NCBI RefSeq assembly: GCF_907165205.1
Contig: NC_058195.1
Coordinates: 26,680,936 to 26,744,935, forward strand
Reading direction: 5' to 3'
Length of the DNA stretch: 64,000 bases
Origin: Coccinella septempunctata
Taxonomy: Eukaryota > Arthropoda > Insecta > Coleoptera > Coccinellidae
The notes under the pieces were generated by a model. It worked only from the letters and a program-made list of their open reading frames with translations. It did no database searches and was not told the DNA's origin. Shown in pieces: positions 30,628 through 42,360 of the stretch (positions are counted from its first letter, which is position 1; every line of letters begins with the position of its first letter). The position numbers were made by a program, and so were the translations under genes.

Positions 30628-32995
30628 TAAGATGTCTAAAACTCTGGTGTATTCAGTGATTCGATTTTGTTTTTGATTTCGTGGAGGATATTGGATCAGT
30701 TTCGTTTTTTCCACTGTAGGTAGCGCTTAAAATGTCTAAAACACTGGTGTGTGCACTTATAACTTTTTGCAAGCATCAACATTTCAGCAAATCGGGGATA
30801 TGGGATCAGTTTCGTGGCGGCGCCACCATGTCAGTTGCTTCGTTCTATCTTTGTTCTACCAAAGGAAGTCCAATGATACTCTCTCGTTTTATTTTGTTTT
30901 GCGTTGATATCGAATATGGATCAACGAGTGTAAAATATGAACCCGTTTTGTCAGCTGTTAAGGGATATTTGTGCTCTACAGTTCAATTTTCGTTGTAAAA
31001 ACGAATCTGTCAATATTTCAACACTATCGAATAAGGGTTCGAAGGAGTATTTACTGTTCTTCTCCAAGATAATTTCCGTTTGACAACTTGAATTCGTGAG
31101 GGGGGTAATTCAATATGATTTCAATAAAACACAGTTGATTGATCAAATATCCAATATATTCAGTTGACGGAATGGAAATTTTCACTCTATCTACTCAGGA
31201 AGAATATTTGAAGAACAGATTCGAATAGATTTATGTATTTTTGATTCTCAATACATTCTCACAATTCACATTACGTATTTCCAATACAGTATCTTTGAAA
31301 TATTGCTGAAGTTGCCATAAAACTAAGCTATATCCGTCCCGAATGTTCGTTCATCTGATTTGGTTCTGCCTCAAATTCCAACAACACTGAATTCTCAGCT
31401 GTAGTTCTTGATTGTCCATACAGAAAACTGAACGACATGTTGAATAAATGAATGTTCTACACCCCTTTCTTGAAACTAATACATTTTCACGCACACAATA
31501 ATCGCATATAAATACAACATATTCGTAAGTCGCCGTAAATCAATATGATTTTAAAACACAGTTGATTGGTAAAATGTCCAATATATTCAGTTGACGGAAA
31601 GGGAATTTTCACTATATCTACTCAAGAAGAATATTTGAAGAACAGACTACAATAGATTTATGTATTTCTGTTCCTCAATACATGCCCACAATTCACACTA
31701 AGTATTTCCAATACAGTTTCTTTGAAATATTGCTGAAGTTGCCATAACACTTAGCTATATCGGTCCCGAATGTTCGTTCATCTGATTTGGTTCTGACTCA
31801 AATTCCAACAACACCGAATTCCTAGCTGTAGTTCTTGATTGCCCATACAGAAAACTGAACTTACTGAACGACATGTTGAATAAATGAATATTCTACACCC
31901 CCTTCTCGAAACTAATACATTTTCACACACCAATAATCGCTTATAAATACAACATATTCGTAAGTCGTAGGAAAGTATTCAAATTATTTTCAAACATCAA
32001 TTGACAATGCTCTGTCAAATTCTAAACAGCGCTGCTAAGATGTCTGAAACTCTGGTGTATTCACTGATTCGATTTTGTTTTTAATTTCGTGGGGATATGG
32101 GACCAGTTTCGTTTTTCCCACTGTAGGTAGCGCTGTTTAGAATTTGACAGAACATTGTCAATTGATATTTGAAAATAATTTGAATACTTTCCTACGACTT
32201 ACGAATATGTTGTATTTATAAAAGATTATTAGTGTGTGAAATTGTATTAGTTTCGAGAAAGGGTGAAAAACTTTCATTTATTCAACATGTCCTTCAGTAA
32301 GTTCAGTTTCCGTATGGACAATCAAGAACTAGAGCTAAGAATTCGGTGTTGTTGGAATTTGAGGCATAACCAAATCATATGAACGAATATTCGGGATGGA
32401 TATACATAGCTAAGTTTTGTGGCGACTTCAGAAGTGTATTGGAAATACGTAATGTGAATTGTGAGCATGTATTGAGAATCAGAAATACATAAATCTATTC
32501 GAGTCTGTTCTTCAAATATTCTTCCTGAGTTGATGTAGTGAAAATTCCCTTTCCGTCATCTGAATCATTGGATATTTGACCAATCAACTGTGTTTTATTG
32601 AAATCATATTGAATTAACACCCTCACGAATTCAGTTTGTCAAACGGAAATTATCTTGAAGAAGATTTGTAAATACTCCTTCGAACCCTTATTCCATAATG
32701 TTGAAATATAGACAGATTTGTTTTTACAACGAAAATTAAACTGTGAATCACAAATATTTCTTAACAGCTGACAAAATGGGCTAGTTCATATGTTGAACTC
32801 GTTGATCGATATCAACGCAAAACAAAATAAAACGACATAGTATCATTGAACTTCCTTTGGTAGAACAAGGATAGAACGAAGTAAATGACATGGTGGCGCC
32901 GCTACGAAACTGCTCCCATATCCCCGATTTTCTGGAATGTTGATGCATGCAAAAAGTGTCAAGTGCACACACCAGTGTTTTAGACATCATAGAGA
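30628..32995. repeat. Giant imperfect palindrome with a duplicated module
   Basis: The right arm (32139-32995) is the reverse complement of two left segments: 31520-32035 (inner) and 30732-31520 (outer). The centre is about 100 bp (32036-32138). A module of about 440 bp occurs twice in tandem on the left (31100-31530 and 31534-31970) and once on the right. The centre also matches 30628-30730 directly (GATGTCTAAAACTCTGGTGT-type sequence), so the same short unit borders both modules. Frames such as MSKTLVCAL at both outer ends are mirror images and not genes. It is a foldback-type element or two opposed copies of one; its transcript would form a long hairpin. Confidence 0.82.
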
Positions 32996-32999
32996 CAGC

Positions 33000-33131
33000 T
33001 TTATTAGAAGAATATTGTATTCAAAGAAATAAATGTATTACTGAGTTAATCAATAGTTCGTACTATTAATCTTTAATAAAAAAACTGTTCCTGAAAGTAT
33101 AAAAGTATCATTGTAACTAACCACACTCATG
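33000..33131. other. Spacer, nothing recognised
   Basis: Short AT-rich interval between the palindrome and the LINE tail. Confidence 0.3.
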
Positions 33132-34440
33132 AATATTATTATTATTAAATGTTTTTATTGTCTATGCAATTGGCCATCGACCAGAGGTCCTTCAGCCTGT
33201 ATTCTACAATTTTGGTACATTAAATTAAATTTAATTTTAACAGTTTTTAGTAAATAAATTATATCGTTTAAGGTGAAAGCTAAAAGTTAAATATTTCACA
33301 TCTCCTTATTGAATATTTTTGAGTTGGCTTACTAGCGGAAATTTTGGATGTATTCCTTCCTCATGATATTGGGCGATGACATCGTCTAGCTGACATAACC
33401 TTTTATATAATTTCTTACTTAGCCTGCTCATTCTTATGTCAATAGGCTCTTTTCTGGTTTTCAGGTAGAGTAAATGATTTGGAGGATTATGAAGTTGTTT
33501 ATTAGGATGTCTCATTCGAGTTATGGCTCTCAATGCTGTTGTCTCTGCTCCTGTGAGATTTTTAATCGCTGGAGGCTTGCAGTTTGCGAATAATGGTTGG
33601 GCGTATTCTAATATGGATCTGCAGATTTTTTTGTTTATTAGTGATGCACTTTTAATGCTTATGTCTCACTTTCTGTACACCAATTTGGAAAAATATTATA
33701 TTTAGCTCTTTATATGATTTTTCTTTTCATCGACTGGGTATGCGGGTTGAAGTTCAATTTATTGTCAATGTGCACACCAAGGTATTTAACAGAAGGAGCA
33801 GATCTTATAATCTTATCATTGATTTTAAGAATTGGTGATGTAGAGGAGATTTTGTGGTCGACAATTATTATAAACTGCGACTTGCCAGGATAAATTTTCA
33901 TTCTTCAATTCCGGAACCAGTTGGAGATCTCATCAAGGAGTCCAGGGAGTTTCTGTATGCAGTTTTGTAATGTTTTAGCATGAGATACCAGAGTTGTATC
34001 GTCTGCGAATTGCAAAATGTAGCAGGAGTTTATGCGATTCAAGATGATATAGCGATAGAAGAAATTGAAAAGGAGTATCAAAAGAAGAGAACTTTTTGAT
34101 TTGCTCTCAGCTAATGTATACAGACTCAAATAATCCAACTTTAACTCCTGATGTTCTGCCTTCTAGAAAGTGCTTTCATAGTTAATGAGGTGATATGGAA
34201 GTTTGATTCTACGCAATTTGTACAGAAGTACTCTAGGCCACATACAGTCGTATGCTTTTTCTATATCAAGACTCAACACTGATTATTTTTGATTAATTTC
34301 ATTATATAACGTGGTAGTTCATGACTCTCTATTGTGAGAGTATGCTTCTTGATTGCCACTGAATATTTTATTATAATTGTCAGAATAACTAGCGTCCTCT
34401 GTCCCTTTTTTCAATAGAAAAACAACAAAAAATAACAGGA
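33132..34440 (-). mobile_element. Decayed minus-strand Jockey-like LINE
   Basis: A (AAT)n-type tail (ATTATTATTATT at 33137-33148 on the plus strand) ends a minus-strand RT remnant. Visible in coding order: SLDIEKAYDCMWPRVLLYKL (about 34260-34200), LQFADDTTLVSHAKTLQN (33905-34138; catalytic FADD), SVKYLGVHIDNKLNFNPH (33710-33901) and a C-terminal piece MRAITRMRHPNKQLHNPPNH (33306-33533). Frame changes separate all blocks. Endonuclease and ORF1 are missing. The RT type is the Jockey kind and differs from the other LINEs in the window. Confidence 0.8.
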
Positions 34441-34482
34441 AATAAAACAAGAAAAACAGATGTTCAAGTTTTCTCACATTCG

Positions 34483-34700
34483 TGGCGACGTTTCGCGAAG
34501 GTGTCCCTCTGCTTCTTCAGGCCTATGATTTATAAGACTCCCTTCACAATTTTTACTGTCAGGTTTAACCGGATGAAAAATTATGCATTGGGTTTTATTC
34601 ATACGACGGGCACATCGAGCTCTCGAATCTCGCGGCGGTAAGCGCCGCCGAAAGTGCAATCCGGTTGTCTTCAGGTGCGAAAGTGAATCGAAACACTTGT
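34483..34700 (-). mobile_element. PLE terminal fragment with hammerhead-type motif
   Basis: On the minus strand CCTGAAGA, a stem with a GC-rich arm, and GCGAAACGTCGCC form a hammerhead-like terminal motif (34483-34522) with canonical C3 and G8. The remaining 170 bp have no coding region. It abuts and truncates the piggyBac N-terminal fragment at about 34700-34740. Confidence 0.55.
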
Positions 34701-34739
34701 GAAAGATGAAATATACCATTAGATGACAGCAATTTACTC

Positions 34740-35085
34740 CAATTTGTTTTGCAGGGCCAATTACACCTGGGAGATGTGAAATTATATTATTTTTTCTTGT
34801 TCGAACGTTGGGATTCGGCGGAACCGAGGACCACTTGAATTTGTTCTTGCCATAATAGTATTTTTCAACTTTCTTTTTTCTCTGTAACGGTAAATCTTCA
34901 TCTGAAGATGAATTTTCTACTTCCTGTTCCAAATTCACTGTATCGTTTTCTTCGTCAGAAAAGCTCTCTTCTGAAAAACCCTCATAATTGTATTGAAATT
35001 CATGTGCAACATAATTGGTCCAAAACATGTATAGCCCATTCTTCGAAACGAGGATCATCCAATTTAATTTTATTATTAGCATATA
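34740..35085 (-). pseudogene. piggyBac transposase, N-terminal fragment
   Basis: The minus-strand frame encodes an acidic, serine-rich segment (EESFSDEENDTVNLEQ; SSSDEDLPLQRKKK), then YYYGKNKFKWSSVPPNP and NNIISHLPGVIGPAKQIG, the conserved start of piggyBac transposases. The DDE core is missing; the sequence then enters a PLE fragment. It is another lineage than the remnant at 6790-8080. Confidence 0.75.
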
Positions 35086-35611
35086 TAGAAGCCATGGAAG
35101 AAACCGAAATTATAATTTGCTACGTAATTCGTGAGGTTTCGCAAACCCCAAATACGACAAGAATTGAAATTTCACGAAACCAAAGCGTTATTTCAACACA
35201 TGCGTACATCGAGAGCGTACTGATTGAAAGCTACATAGGATCCCACGATTACTTCCCACCCAAAACTGCAAAGTGGCCATTCATATTTTGCGTGGGATTT
35301 TTCAAACCCCATCATCAGTTACGGGTTAGAAAATTTTTTCATGTTTAGTGCACCATCCCGCGGGATACAAGAGTGGCCCATCTATATTCTTTAGTTAATC
35401 TGTGGCCTTTAGCGTCCTTGAACGTATTTGCCGACGATCTTCTAACGCAGTGACCAGTATACATAGTTTTCTGATTTTCAAGTCAGAGATACTCAGCTAT
35501 TTTTGAAGGTATTTTAGAGAAGAAATGAATGCCGCAAGGCTATACCGTTCATTTCCCCTTTCTGTATGATACAAACAATCGCTGAGTAACATGAAGTGGC
35601 CTTAATATTGC
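35086..35611. other. Flank of the piggyBac fragment, unassigned
   Basis: No frame of value. CAAACCCCA occurs twice (35146 and 35304), perhaps part of the transposon end. No TTAA-bounded terminal repeat found. Confidence 0.3.
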
Positions 35612-36154
35612 CTACTCAAATAAAAGCACAGGATTGACTTCGCCGTTGATACCACAGATGAATTTCGAGTCGCGAATAGTAACAATAAACTTGTCTTCAT
35701 CATCAATTAAAATTAAGAAAACCACTTTCATCATTGAAAACTCCTCGTCTGGGGCAGGACGCACGTTGACTTGTTCTCTTGTGGCTACTTTTGATTTTTT
35801 TGCTCTATATCCACCGTTTTTCTTCTTGATGAAACGTATTAAGGCGCCGTATTTGTCTATTTTCACTGTTTCCTTCTGTTCTAAAGTCGCTCGTAACATG
35901 GAATATTTCGGCCATAAGGATGAAGCAGAATATTCCTCAGAGAGTTTTGCGAAATACGCCAGCAACACAGTTTCTTCTGCACCTTGAACATGTACTTCGT
36001 TTCGCCACTCACAAAACTGCCGATATTCTTATTCATAATGGATTTTAGATTGGTCCGGAATCAAGTTCAACCTTTCAGTGTTGGCAGCAGCTAATATATC
36101 GTCAGGAATATCAACATCTTGCATGATTTCAAAGATGACTGTTTGAAATGACAT
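35612..36154 (-). pseudogene. Crypton-like tyrosine recombinase fragment
   Basis: The minus strand starts near 36154 (MSFQTVIFEIMQDVDIPDD) and, after a stop at about 36030 (LIPDQSKIHYE), continues with FCEWRNEVHVQGAEETVLLA, SASSLWPKYSMLRATLEQK, YGALIRFIKKKNGGYRAKKS and APDEEFSMMKVVFLI. These blocks match the N-terminal core-binding part of animal Crypton-derived tyrosine recombinases and the start of the catalytic domain. The catalytic R-H-R-Y residues are missing because the fragment stops at 35612. Whether it is a transposon relic or a copy of a domesticated gene cannot be told. Confidence 0.65.
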
Positions 36155-36646
36155 GAAAACTTGTTGCTTTTATTTTCGGATCGAAGTTGTCAATGATACG
36201 ATAAAGTTTTGATTCAAAGATTATGGGGTAGAAAGATAGGAAACGCCCTCATATCTCATAGTGCTAAAAACCGACTACATTTTGGCCAGTGAAAACACAT
36301 TTCACAATGAGATGGCGCTGAAAATGTACTGTCAATACAGTAAAACTGTTTAATAACAGTTTTCTATTTTATAATTGAGTGACGCGTAATTCGAATTCTA
36401 TTCGTTGTATTGAATTTCAATATCGACTTTGTTGAGACCAGAAAACAAACATCCTGAGCGACAAAATAAAAGTATGGTTTTATTTCGTGACTACGATGTT
36501 AGTTTTCATCTGAACATTGTTTGAAATCAATTGATATCAATTAAATACTCTGTCGGATGTGCAATATTTTCAATTGCAATTCATAAAAATTTGAAATTAT
36601 ATACAACGAATAGAGCTTTTACTAGGACAACTCTTGTGATCTGCTA

Positions 36647-36960
36647 TTATTTACACAATATTAGTACATAATAGAAGCTACAATTTGATACCAAGTCTAT
36701 TAATATAATCAATGGAAGCTGGTATCGCCAGGGCGAAGTCTTTAGTATTCCCAGCATATCTTCTGAGAGGGCATTCGGTGACAATATATTGAACAGTTTG
36801 TCTTTCTGCTCCGCAATCGCACTCCGGAGAAGGCTTTTTTCACCTGTGGTGAGAGTCCCTGCAGTTTCCATGGCCAGTTCTAATTCTATTAAGAGTAGCC
36901 CATGTTTTTCGGGGGAGGTCAAATCCCGGTGCAGTATTTTCAATGCATGGCATTAATTGC
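36647..36960 (-). pseudogene. C-terminal end of a LINE polyprotein
   Basis: In one minus-strand frame this reads HGNCRDSHHR, a stop, then CDCGAERQTVQYIVTECPLR and NTKDFALAIPASIDYINRLG to a stop. The CxCG...H/YI..ECPLR pattern is the C-terminal zinc-binding end of RNase-H-bearing or Jockey-type LINE proteins of insects. Only this end is left. Confidence 0.65.
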
Positions 36961-37806
36961 ATAGTGCTATATTGGTGCGTTCTCAATGAATGACCGAATC
37001 ACATGTTAGCAGTTTTAATACTTACATTTCGATTTTCCTCAGTTAAATGAAAAACTTAATTCTGAAAAATCCATTTTATTTGACAGTTCTACCGATTCAC
37101 AGTTCTTCACCATGTAATAATTTTCGAATTATGTTTTGAGGTTTTAACCAAGAAATTAGACGAAGAAATTCAATAGTCAGCAACTAGAACTAGCTAGATA
37201 AACAAAAAGCGGCATGAGAATCAAAACATTCAAAAAGTTTTCGATTAAAATGTCCATCTGAAATCTTCATTTCTGCAAATGGCTCTCGAATTAATATTTT
37301 AACCAGTCTTAGGGCCTTAGAAACACATTCGAAACACAGATGTTGCTCACATCAATTTATTCCTTTCGTTTCCCATCTTTTTGCTCTAGAATCTCTGCTT
37401 TGAATGTAACTCGATTATTAGCGATTTTACACCGTCTCGTACATTGTGGGTGACTCGGCTGTCGCCTTGTCACCTAGCAATGTATTCGACGAATATATCT
37501 CGCATAATGATCTCGTTATATCAATTAGCTATTATATTATTATTGTGAATGATGTACAATAAATGTTTTGCACTACCATCTCCAACTGAGTTATCAGGCA
37601 ACAGTCCATAACAGAATGTTGCCAAGTTTCATAATTCAAACTCGAAGCTTCTTTTATTGTCACTTCAAGGAAGCTTTGCAATGAAAAGGACTTCAAGTTT
37701 GATTATGAAACTAGCCACTAGTTATTCATCTCACTTTCAATGCCATCATTCAAGATGTCAATTAGTGAATTCTAAAGTTAAGATACTTGTTTGCATGCAT
37801 ACTCAG

Positions 37807-38004
37807 AGAACTGGACCGAGGGCAAAATGTTCTTCATGCAGTATAGTAGTTCACCAAAACTGCTTGGACCATAAGAAATTGACCTTCAGATGTAGGGCTA
37901 CATTTGAAAACAAGCCTCCTAGCCACTACAGAAAGACGCATATGGTTCATCATCATTGGGTTCGTAGATTTTCCGAAAAAACTAGATGTCAACACTGTTC
38001 AAAG
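37807..38004 (+). CDS. rdgA: Diacylglycerol kinase exon: end of first C1, start of second C1 domain
   Basis: Sixty-six codons from the acceptor ...CATACTCAG to the donor AAG|GTAGTT. The exon encodes RTGPRAKCSSCSIVVHQNCL, with the CxxC and HxxC zinc ligands of the first C1 domain, then the linker LTFRCRATFENKPPSHYRK and the start of the second C1 domain (HHHWVRRFSEKTRCQHCSK). Phase 0 at both ends joins it to the flanking exons. The preceding open frame from 37657 is intronic. No stop or frame damage is seen, which argues for a functional gene rather than a pseudogene. Confidence 0.85.
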
Positions 38005-38054
38005 GTAGTTCCGTGATATTTCCCACATTTTATACATGTCAATGTTCTTTGAAG

Positions 38055-38184
38055 AATTTTCAGTGCAAAATCTCATTCAGTTCTAAGGAATTTATATCTG
38101 TGAGCTGCACTTGGTGCAAGGTCGCTTACCACAATAGAGATTCCTGTTTCAGTGCCGACAAAAAACAAGAAGAATGTAGTTTAG
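38055..38184 (+). CDS. rdgA: Diacylglycerol kinase exon: rest of second C1 domain
   Basis: After a 50-bp intron (38005-38054; donor GTAGTT, acceptor TTCTTTGAAG) the frame continues NFQCKISFSSKEFISVSC, TWCKVAYHNRDSCFSADKK and QEECSLG. With the previous exon this completes the second C1 domain: C..C, C..C, H..C and a last C. I chose the acceptor at 38054 over the AG at 38063 because the resulting NFQCKISF spacing matches the family (GFQQKFTF in vertebrate zeta). The donor TTTAG|GTGAGT is close to consensus and splits a glycine codon after its first base. The catalytic-domain exons are not in the window. Confidence 0.85.
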
Positions 38185-38384
38185 GTGAGTTGAGCACATG
38201 CATATGTAAAATGCTTCTTCTAGTGTTCATTTCAGAAAGACAATAAAGAAAAATGATCAACTACAATTTCGGTAGTTTAATAAGAAAGTCTGCGATGTTA
38301 TGTAGATATGTATGTCTCCAGGATAACCCACAATAAACAGTTTCAACATTGTAAATTTGATTTGAAAAATTGCCCCATTTGAAT

Positions 38385-39565
38385 GGAGCATTGTCGGGGA
38401 CTTTAACATACCAGACTTTCAATGGCCCTTATCAAATGATAGATCATGCAGCTCCTCTTCAGCCATTTATGTCGACACTATTAGAGAAAACAACCTTTTT
38501 CAGTTGGTAGACCAGTCAACTCGTTTCAGATAAAACCAGAACCCATATCTGCTTGACCTCCTTCTGGTAAATGATCCTCATTCAAGAGAATAACACCAAT
38601 ACCTGTGATGAAATTCACATGCCTGGGCAACAACAGCCAGAAGAAATTGATACTGAAAGTCCATCTTGCAACGCAAGTTAGCCTGAACACCAGGACGATA
38701 GGAAAGAGCTCCACCGACAAGTTGACTCTGACATGAGGAGATACTTTGCCGAACTGGAAGGAACAGATCCCCTTCATGGAATGGCACCTTCCCGACTCAA
38801 TACATCCAAGAAACTGTCACTTATAATCGACATTTTGAATAAGGACGTTTTACCTGAGTACCTACAGAACGGAAGTTCATTGGAATATCTGCATCTAGTT
38901 TTTTACTGTGCAGCGCTAACGACAGCAAAAACCATAGGGGCAAAAATTCGCCGGATGAACAACGATGGTCCAAAATTACACAAATTACACGCGCCAGCAT
39001 AGCATAAACGTCTTCAACACAAAACAGAAAAGCTAAGAAGAGACATTGGACGACTGACGCAGTACTTGAACGGGAATCGAGGAAGAAAGGTTGTGAAAGC
39101 TGCCAAAGAGATCATGGATAGAAACAGGACCCACACAGAACGAGAGACGGAAAATGTTACAGCGCACCATTGCCCCGACACTCTGAAGCAAAAATTAAGT
39201 CTGTATGCAGAACGCCTAAGAAAATATAAAAGCAATTATAGCCGGAAAAGAGACAATAATTCATTCGAAAAGTCGGAAGAAACTTTCTACACAACCATTG
39301 CGAAAGGAATAACATCATCTCCATGCAACAGAAAGGATGCACCAAAGACAGCCGAGGGTGCGAAGAACAACTAAGATTCAGTTATCTGCAATCAAGCGTT
39401 CTCCAAGCGGAGGAATCTTTACGCTGCGTACATAGACTACAAAAAGCATTCGATTCTATACCTCACGAATGTCTCTTGACGATCTTGAAGATTTTCAAGG
39501 TGGATTCCAATATTGTTAAGTTCCTGAAAGACGCCATGTCAACCTGGTGTACTAGTCTTCAGACA
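38385..39565 (+). pseudogene. LINE remnant: endonuclease and part of RT
   Basis: The plus strand encodes, with frame changes, IVGDFNIPDFQWPLSND and ENNLFQLVDQSTRF plus LLDLLLVNDPHS (APE endonuclease end, 38390-38580), then a linker (MRRYFAELEGTDPLHGM, 38733; LKQKLSLYAERLRKYKSNYS, about 39180) and the RT palm beginning YAAYIDYKKAFDSIPHECLL (about 39420-39480). It is cut at about 39565 by the end of a PLE, so the rest of RT is lost. It belongs to a LINE lineage different from the others. Confidence 0.7.
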
Positions 39566-39590
39566 TAAACTGCTGGTTTTTACAACTTGG

Positions 39591-39628
39591 TCGACGTTTC
39601 GGAACCTGTTGGTTCCTTTATCAAGACT
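39591..39628 (-). ncRNA. Hammerhead-like motif, PLE copy 2 downstream end
   Basis: Reverse complement reads TCTTGATAAAGGAACC, a four-base loop, GGTTCCGAAACGTCGA. The 6-bp stem and GAAAC are in place; core positions 3 and 8 are U and A instead of C and G. Confidence 0.5.
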
Positions 39629-40060
39629 GAAAACATTTATTGGTAAAATACAATACATTTAAGTTAACAAACTTTAACTACCTCGTTGTTACAGAGTTTT
39701 GGGCTCTGGAAATTCAAAAACATTTGGGATTCAAACTGGACTATCAGATTAAGAAAGTGAACCACGATCATGAAATTTTCTCCTAAATTTAAGTACATGT
39801 GGAGGTTCTAGAACGTTAATTTTTGACATGAGATCTGGAGAACAAGTTCACGTACACACAAGACAAGATAGGGATCACCTATTAGTTTTTTACGATTCTA
39901 ATGTCTTTTCTCGAATGATATTTATTACCTGTGAACCGTTATTATTTGCTTATTAGTATGTTTCTAGTCTATCACTTTAAGTTATAATGGGTACATCATC
40001 TTGAAATAACTCACACCGCACTATAGTTTTGTTTACTTTGTTTCACTATCACTGTTGTAG

Positions 40061-40470
40061 TCAGCATACCATTCTGGAGATGACACAGTCATAGAAACTG
40101 CTCAAGTTATTGGTGTCTTCTCTAAAATTAATCGAGTTCAGTTTTCTGATATGAATCATTTCACTGATAAGTCTTCTTGAGTAGTTTACTTCTTTGTCTA
40201 GAACTTTGACATCGCTAAAGTTGAACCTGTGTCCTTCATCTTTCATATGTTGGGTTAAAGCTGACTTGCTTTCTCCACCACCGAGTGTGTTAGTTGCATC
40301 ATTTTTGTGTTGTTTAATTCTTTCTCCTATGTACTGTTTGGTTTGCCCTACATATGCACCTTAACAATTCGAGCAGGCAATCTTATATACTACACCGATT
40401 GTTTATCAGGAGGAACCTTGTCTTTTATTCTACTGAAAAATCTTCTGCCACTGTCCAGGGTGTTGTAGAA
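40061..40470 (-). pseudogene. GIY-YIG endonuclease of PLE copy 2
   Basis: Minus-strand frames hold VVYKIACSNC, a stop in place of the next residue, then GAYVGQTKQYIGERIKQHKN and the tail KDEGHRFNFSDVKVLDKEVN. The GIY-YIG pair is recognisable (VYKIACSNC...AYVGQT) but interrupted by the stop at about 40363. The tail is in frame to 40061. Compare copy 3 at 46300-46640, where this stop is absent. Confidence 0.8.
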
Positions 40471-40574
40471 TGCTGCAGTACATCCAAACTATTAGAATAT
40501 ATCAAGTCGGTATGAATGTTCGGGGTAAAAGGCTAGTCGGCAGAATTTTCTGTTCTCAGTAGGTGGCTCAGGTT

Positions 40575-42360
40575 CAATTTATGTATTTATTTATTTATTT
40601 ATCACAAATAGGAACACAAACAAGTGGTAACACCCAATACAGCATTCACAGTTTAACAATATATATATCATACAAAATACCAAATCATTGAAATGAAAAT
40701 TTACACTATTCTATAAACTAAAAACGAAACATAATATGAATCTAAAAAAGATGAAAAAACTAAGAAACGTAGGGCAACTTCAACTTCAGAAATTTCTTCA
40801 ATTGATGGAGTTTTATATTGAAAATATCAACACCACAGGAATATAAGTTAAATGTTGATAGCATTCTACAGAGTGGAGAATTTTGAGTAATATTAATTCT
40901 ACGGTATGGAACAGCGAACAATTCACGGGACCTTAGCCTTCTCTCGGGAACTCTAAAATTGATAGATTCGAGAATTTTCGGGACATAAAGTAAACCATTA
41001 ACTATTTTGAAAATCATACACATATCGTTTAATCTTCTTCGATTTTCCAAGCTCAATATTCCAAAGCTTTGTTGAATTTCGGTGTAATCATGATCAACAA
41101 TTTGAATTCTACTTCTGAAAGACAAGAACCTCAGAAACTTATGCTGTACACTTTCTAATCTGTTCACGTAACATCTATACTTTGGACTCCATATTGACGT
41201 TGCAAAGTTAAGCATATTGAAAACAAATGAATAATAAAGGGTTAGTAGAGTTTCATTTTTCCTGAACAACTTTTCATGTCAAAGAGTAAACCCGAGCATT
41301 TTATTCGACGACTCGATGACTCCGTTAATGTGTACGTCAAATGTTAACTTCGAGTCCAGAAGTACTCCCAGATCTTTAACAACATCCACTTGCTTTATAA
41401 TCACTTGATCAAAAGTGTAAACGAATGCAGAGGTGTTAACGTTCCTAGTGAAAGATATTTTAAAACATTTCTCGAAATTTACATATAGAAAGTTTTGACA
41501 GCAGTATTCATAAACCCTGTCTAAATCCTCCTGAAGCTTAATGCAGTCTTCGAATCTCCTTATAGTCAGAAATATTTCGAGATCATCGGCGTATAATAGG
41601 AACTTAGCATAGCGAAAGCAGTAAGAATTATTGTTTAAGTAAATTATGAAGAACAAGGGTCCTAGATGAGATCCCTGAGGAACACCTGATCCATTCGGAA
41701 AAATGCTCTCATTCACGCAGACAAATTGGGATCTATTCAGAACATAGGACTGTATCCACCTTAATGAGCTTCCACATATGCCCACCTCCGCCAGTCGTCG
41801 CAGTAGAATGCCATGATTCATTTTGTCAAAAGCCTTTCTAAAGTATGTGTAAATAACATCTATCTGGCACTGGTTTTCAAATCCATCATGAAGGTTTTCA
41901 AGGAAATTCAATAAATTTGTTTCAAGATTGCGACCTTTGATGAACCCATGTTGATTTTCCACTATGATATGCTTTACATGATTAGAAACGAAATCATACA
42001 CTAGTGACTCGAATAGCTTAGGAATAGCTGACAGTATGGGAATTGGACGATAGTTCTTGATAATATTTTTTGCGCCACCTTTGTGAATAGGTACTATTTT
42101 CGAGAGTTTCCATCTATGGGGGAAAATGCCCGAATGTAAGGACAAATTGAAAATCATTGTGAGTGGCTTCACTGTTTATGCTACACTTTTTCAACAATAA
42201 TGGTGGAATATCATCTGGGCCGGGACCTTTATCCGGATTAAGAGCGTTTAGAGCGTCTTTTACTGCCGTCTCTGTCAAAGTGATTTCGGACAAATACACA
42301 CTATTATAAAGATTTTGGACCTCATTCGAAACATTATGGCTATTCGCAGATGATTGTATA
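40575..42360 (-). mobile_element. LINE inserted in PLE copy 2
   Basis: A minus-strand LINE ending in an (AAATA)n tail (TATTTATTTATTTATTTATC at 40584-40603 on the plus strand). It encodes PDKGPGPDDIPPLLLKK (42299-42114), an RT with IVPIHKGGAKNIIKNYRPI, GFIKGRNLETNLLNFLENL, SGVPQGSHLGPLFFIIYLN and catalytic LLYADDLEIFL (42172-41279), and a C-terminal part (41269-40760: LTLYYSFVFNMLNFATSIWS). Single frame changes at about 42150 and 41275 are the only large defects. PLE sequence is continuous across the insertion (CAACAATATA to AACCTGAGCC). Confidence 0.82.

Larger units (their letters stand above)
30507..37806 (+). other. Intron of the diacylglycerol kinase gene, filled with transposons
   Basis: The 7.3 kb interval between donor GTGAGC and acceptor TTTGCATGCATACTCAG. 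It contains a large palindrome, a decayed LINE, PLE, piggyBac, Crypton-like and LINE fragments, listed separately. Intervals 36155-36640 and 36965-37806 hold nothing I recognise. Confidence 0.8.

Noticed and set aside
30732..30998. Open frame starting MSKTLVCAL, with a mirror-image frame at 32781-32990
   Set aside because: The two frames are the same sequence in opposite palindrome arms; similarity reflects the inverted repeat, not a conserved gene.
37657..37806. Extension of the kinase exon upstream to an ATG at 37657
   Set aside because: The extension does not match the family, and a good acceptor at 37806 joins in phase with the exon at 30371-30506.
40560..40610. TTTA-type tandem repeat (also 43465-43490) as an independent microsatellite
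   Set aside because: Each lies at the 3' end of a minus-strand LINE and is best explained as its tail.
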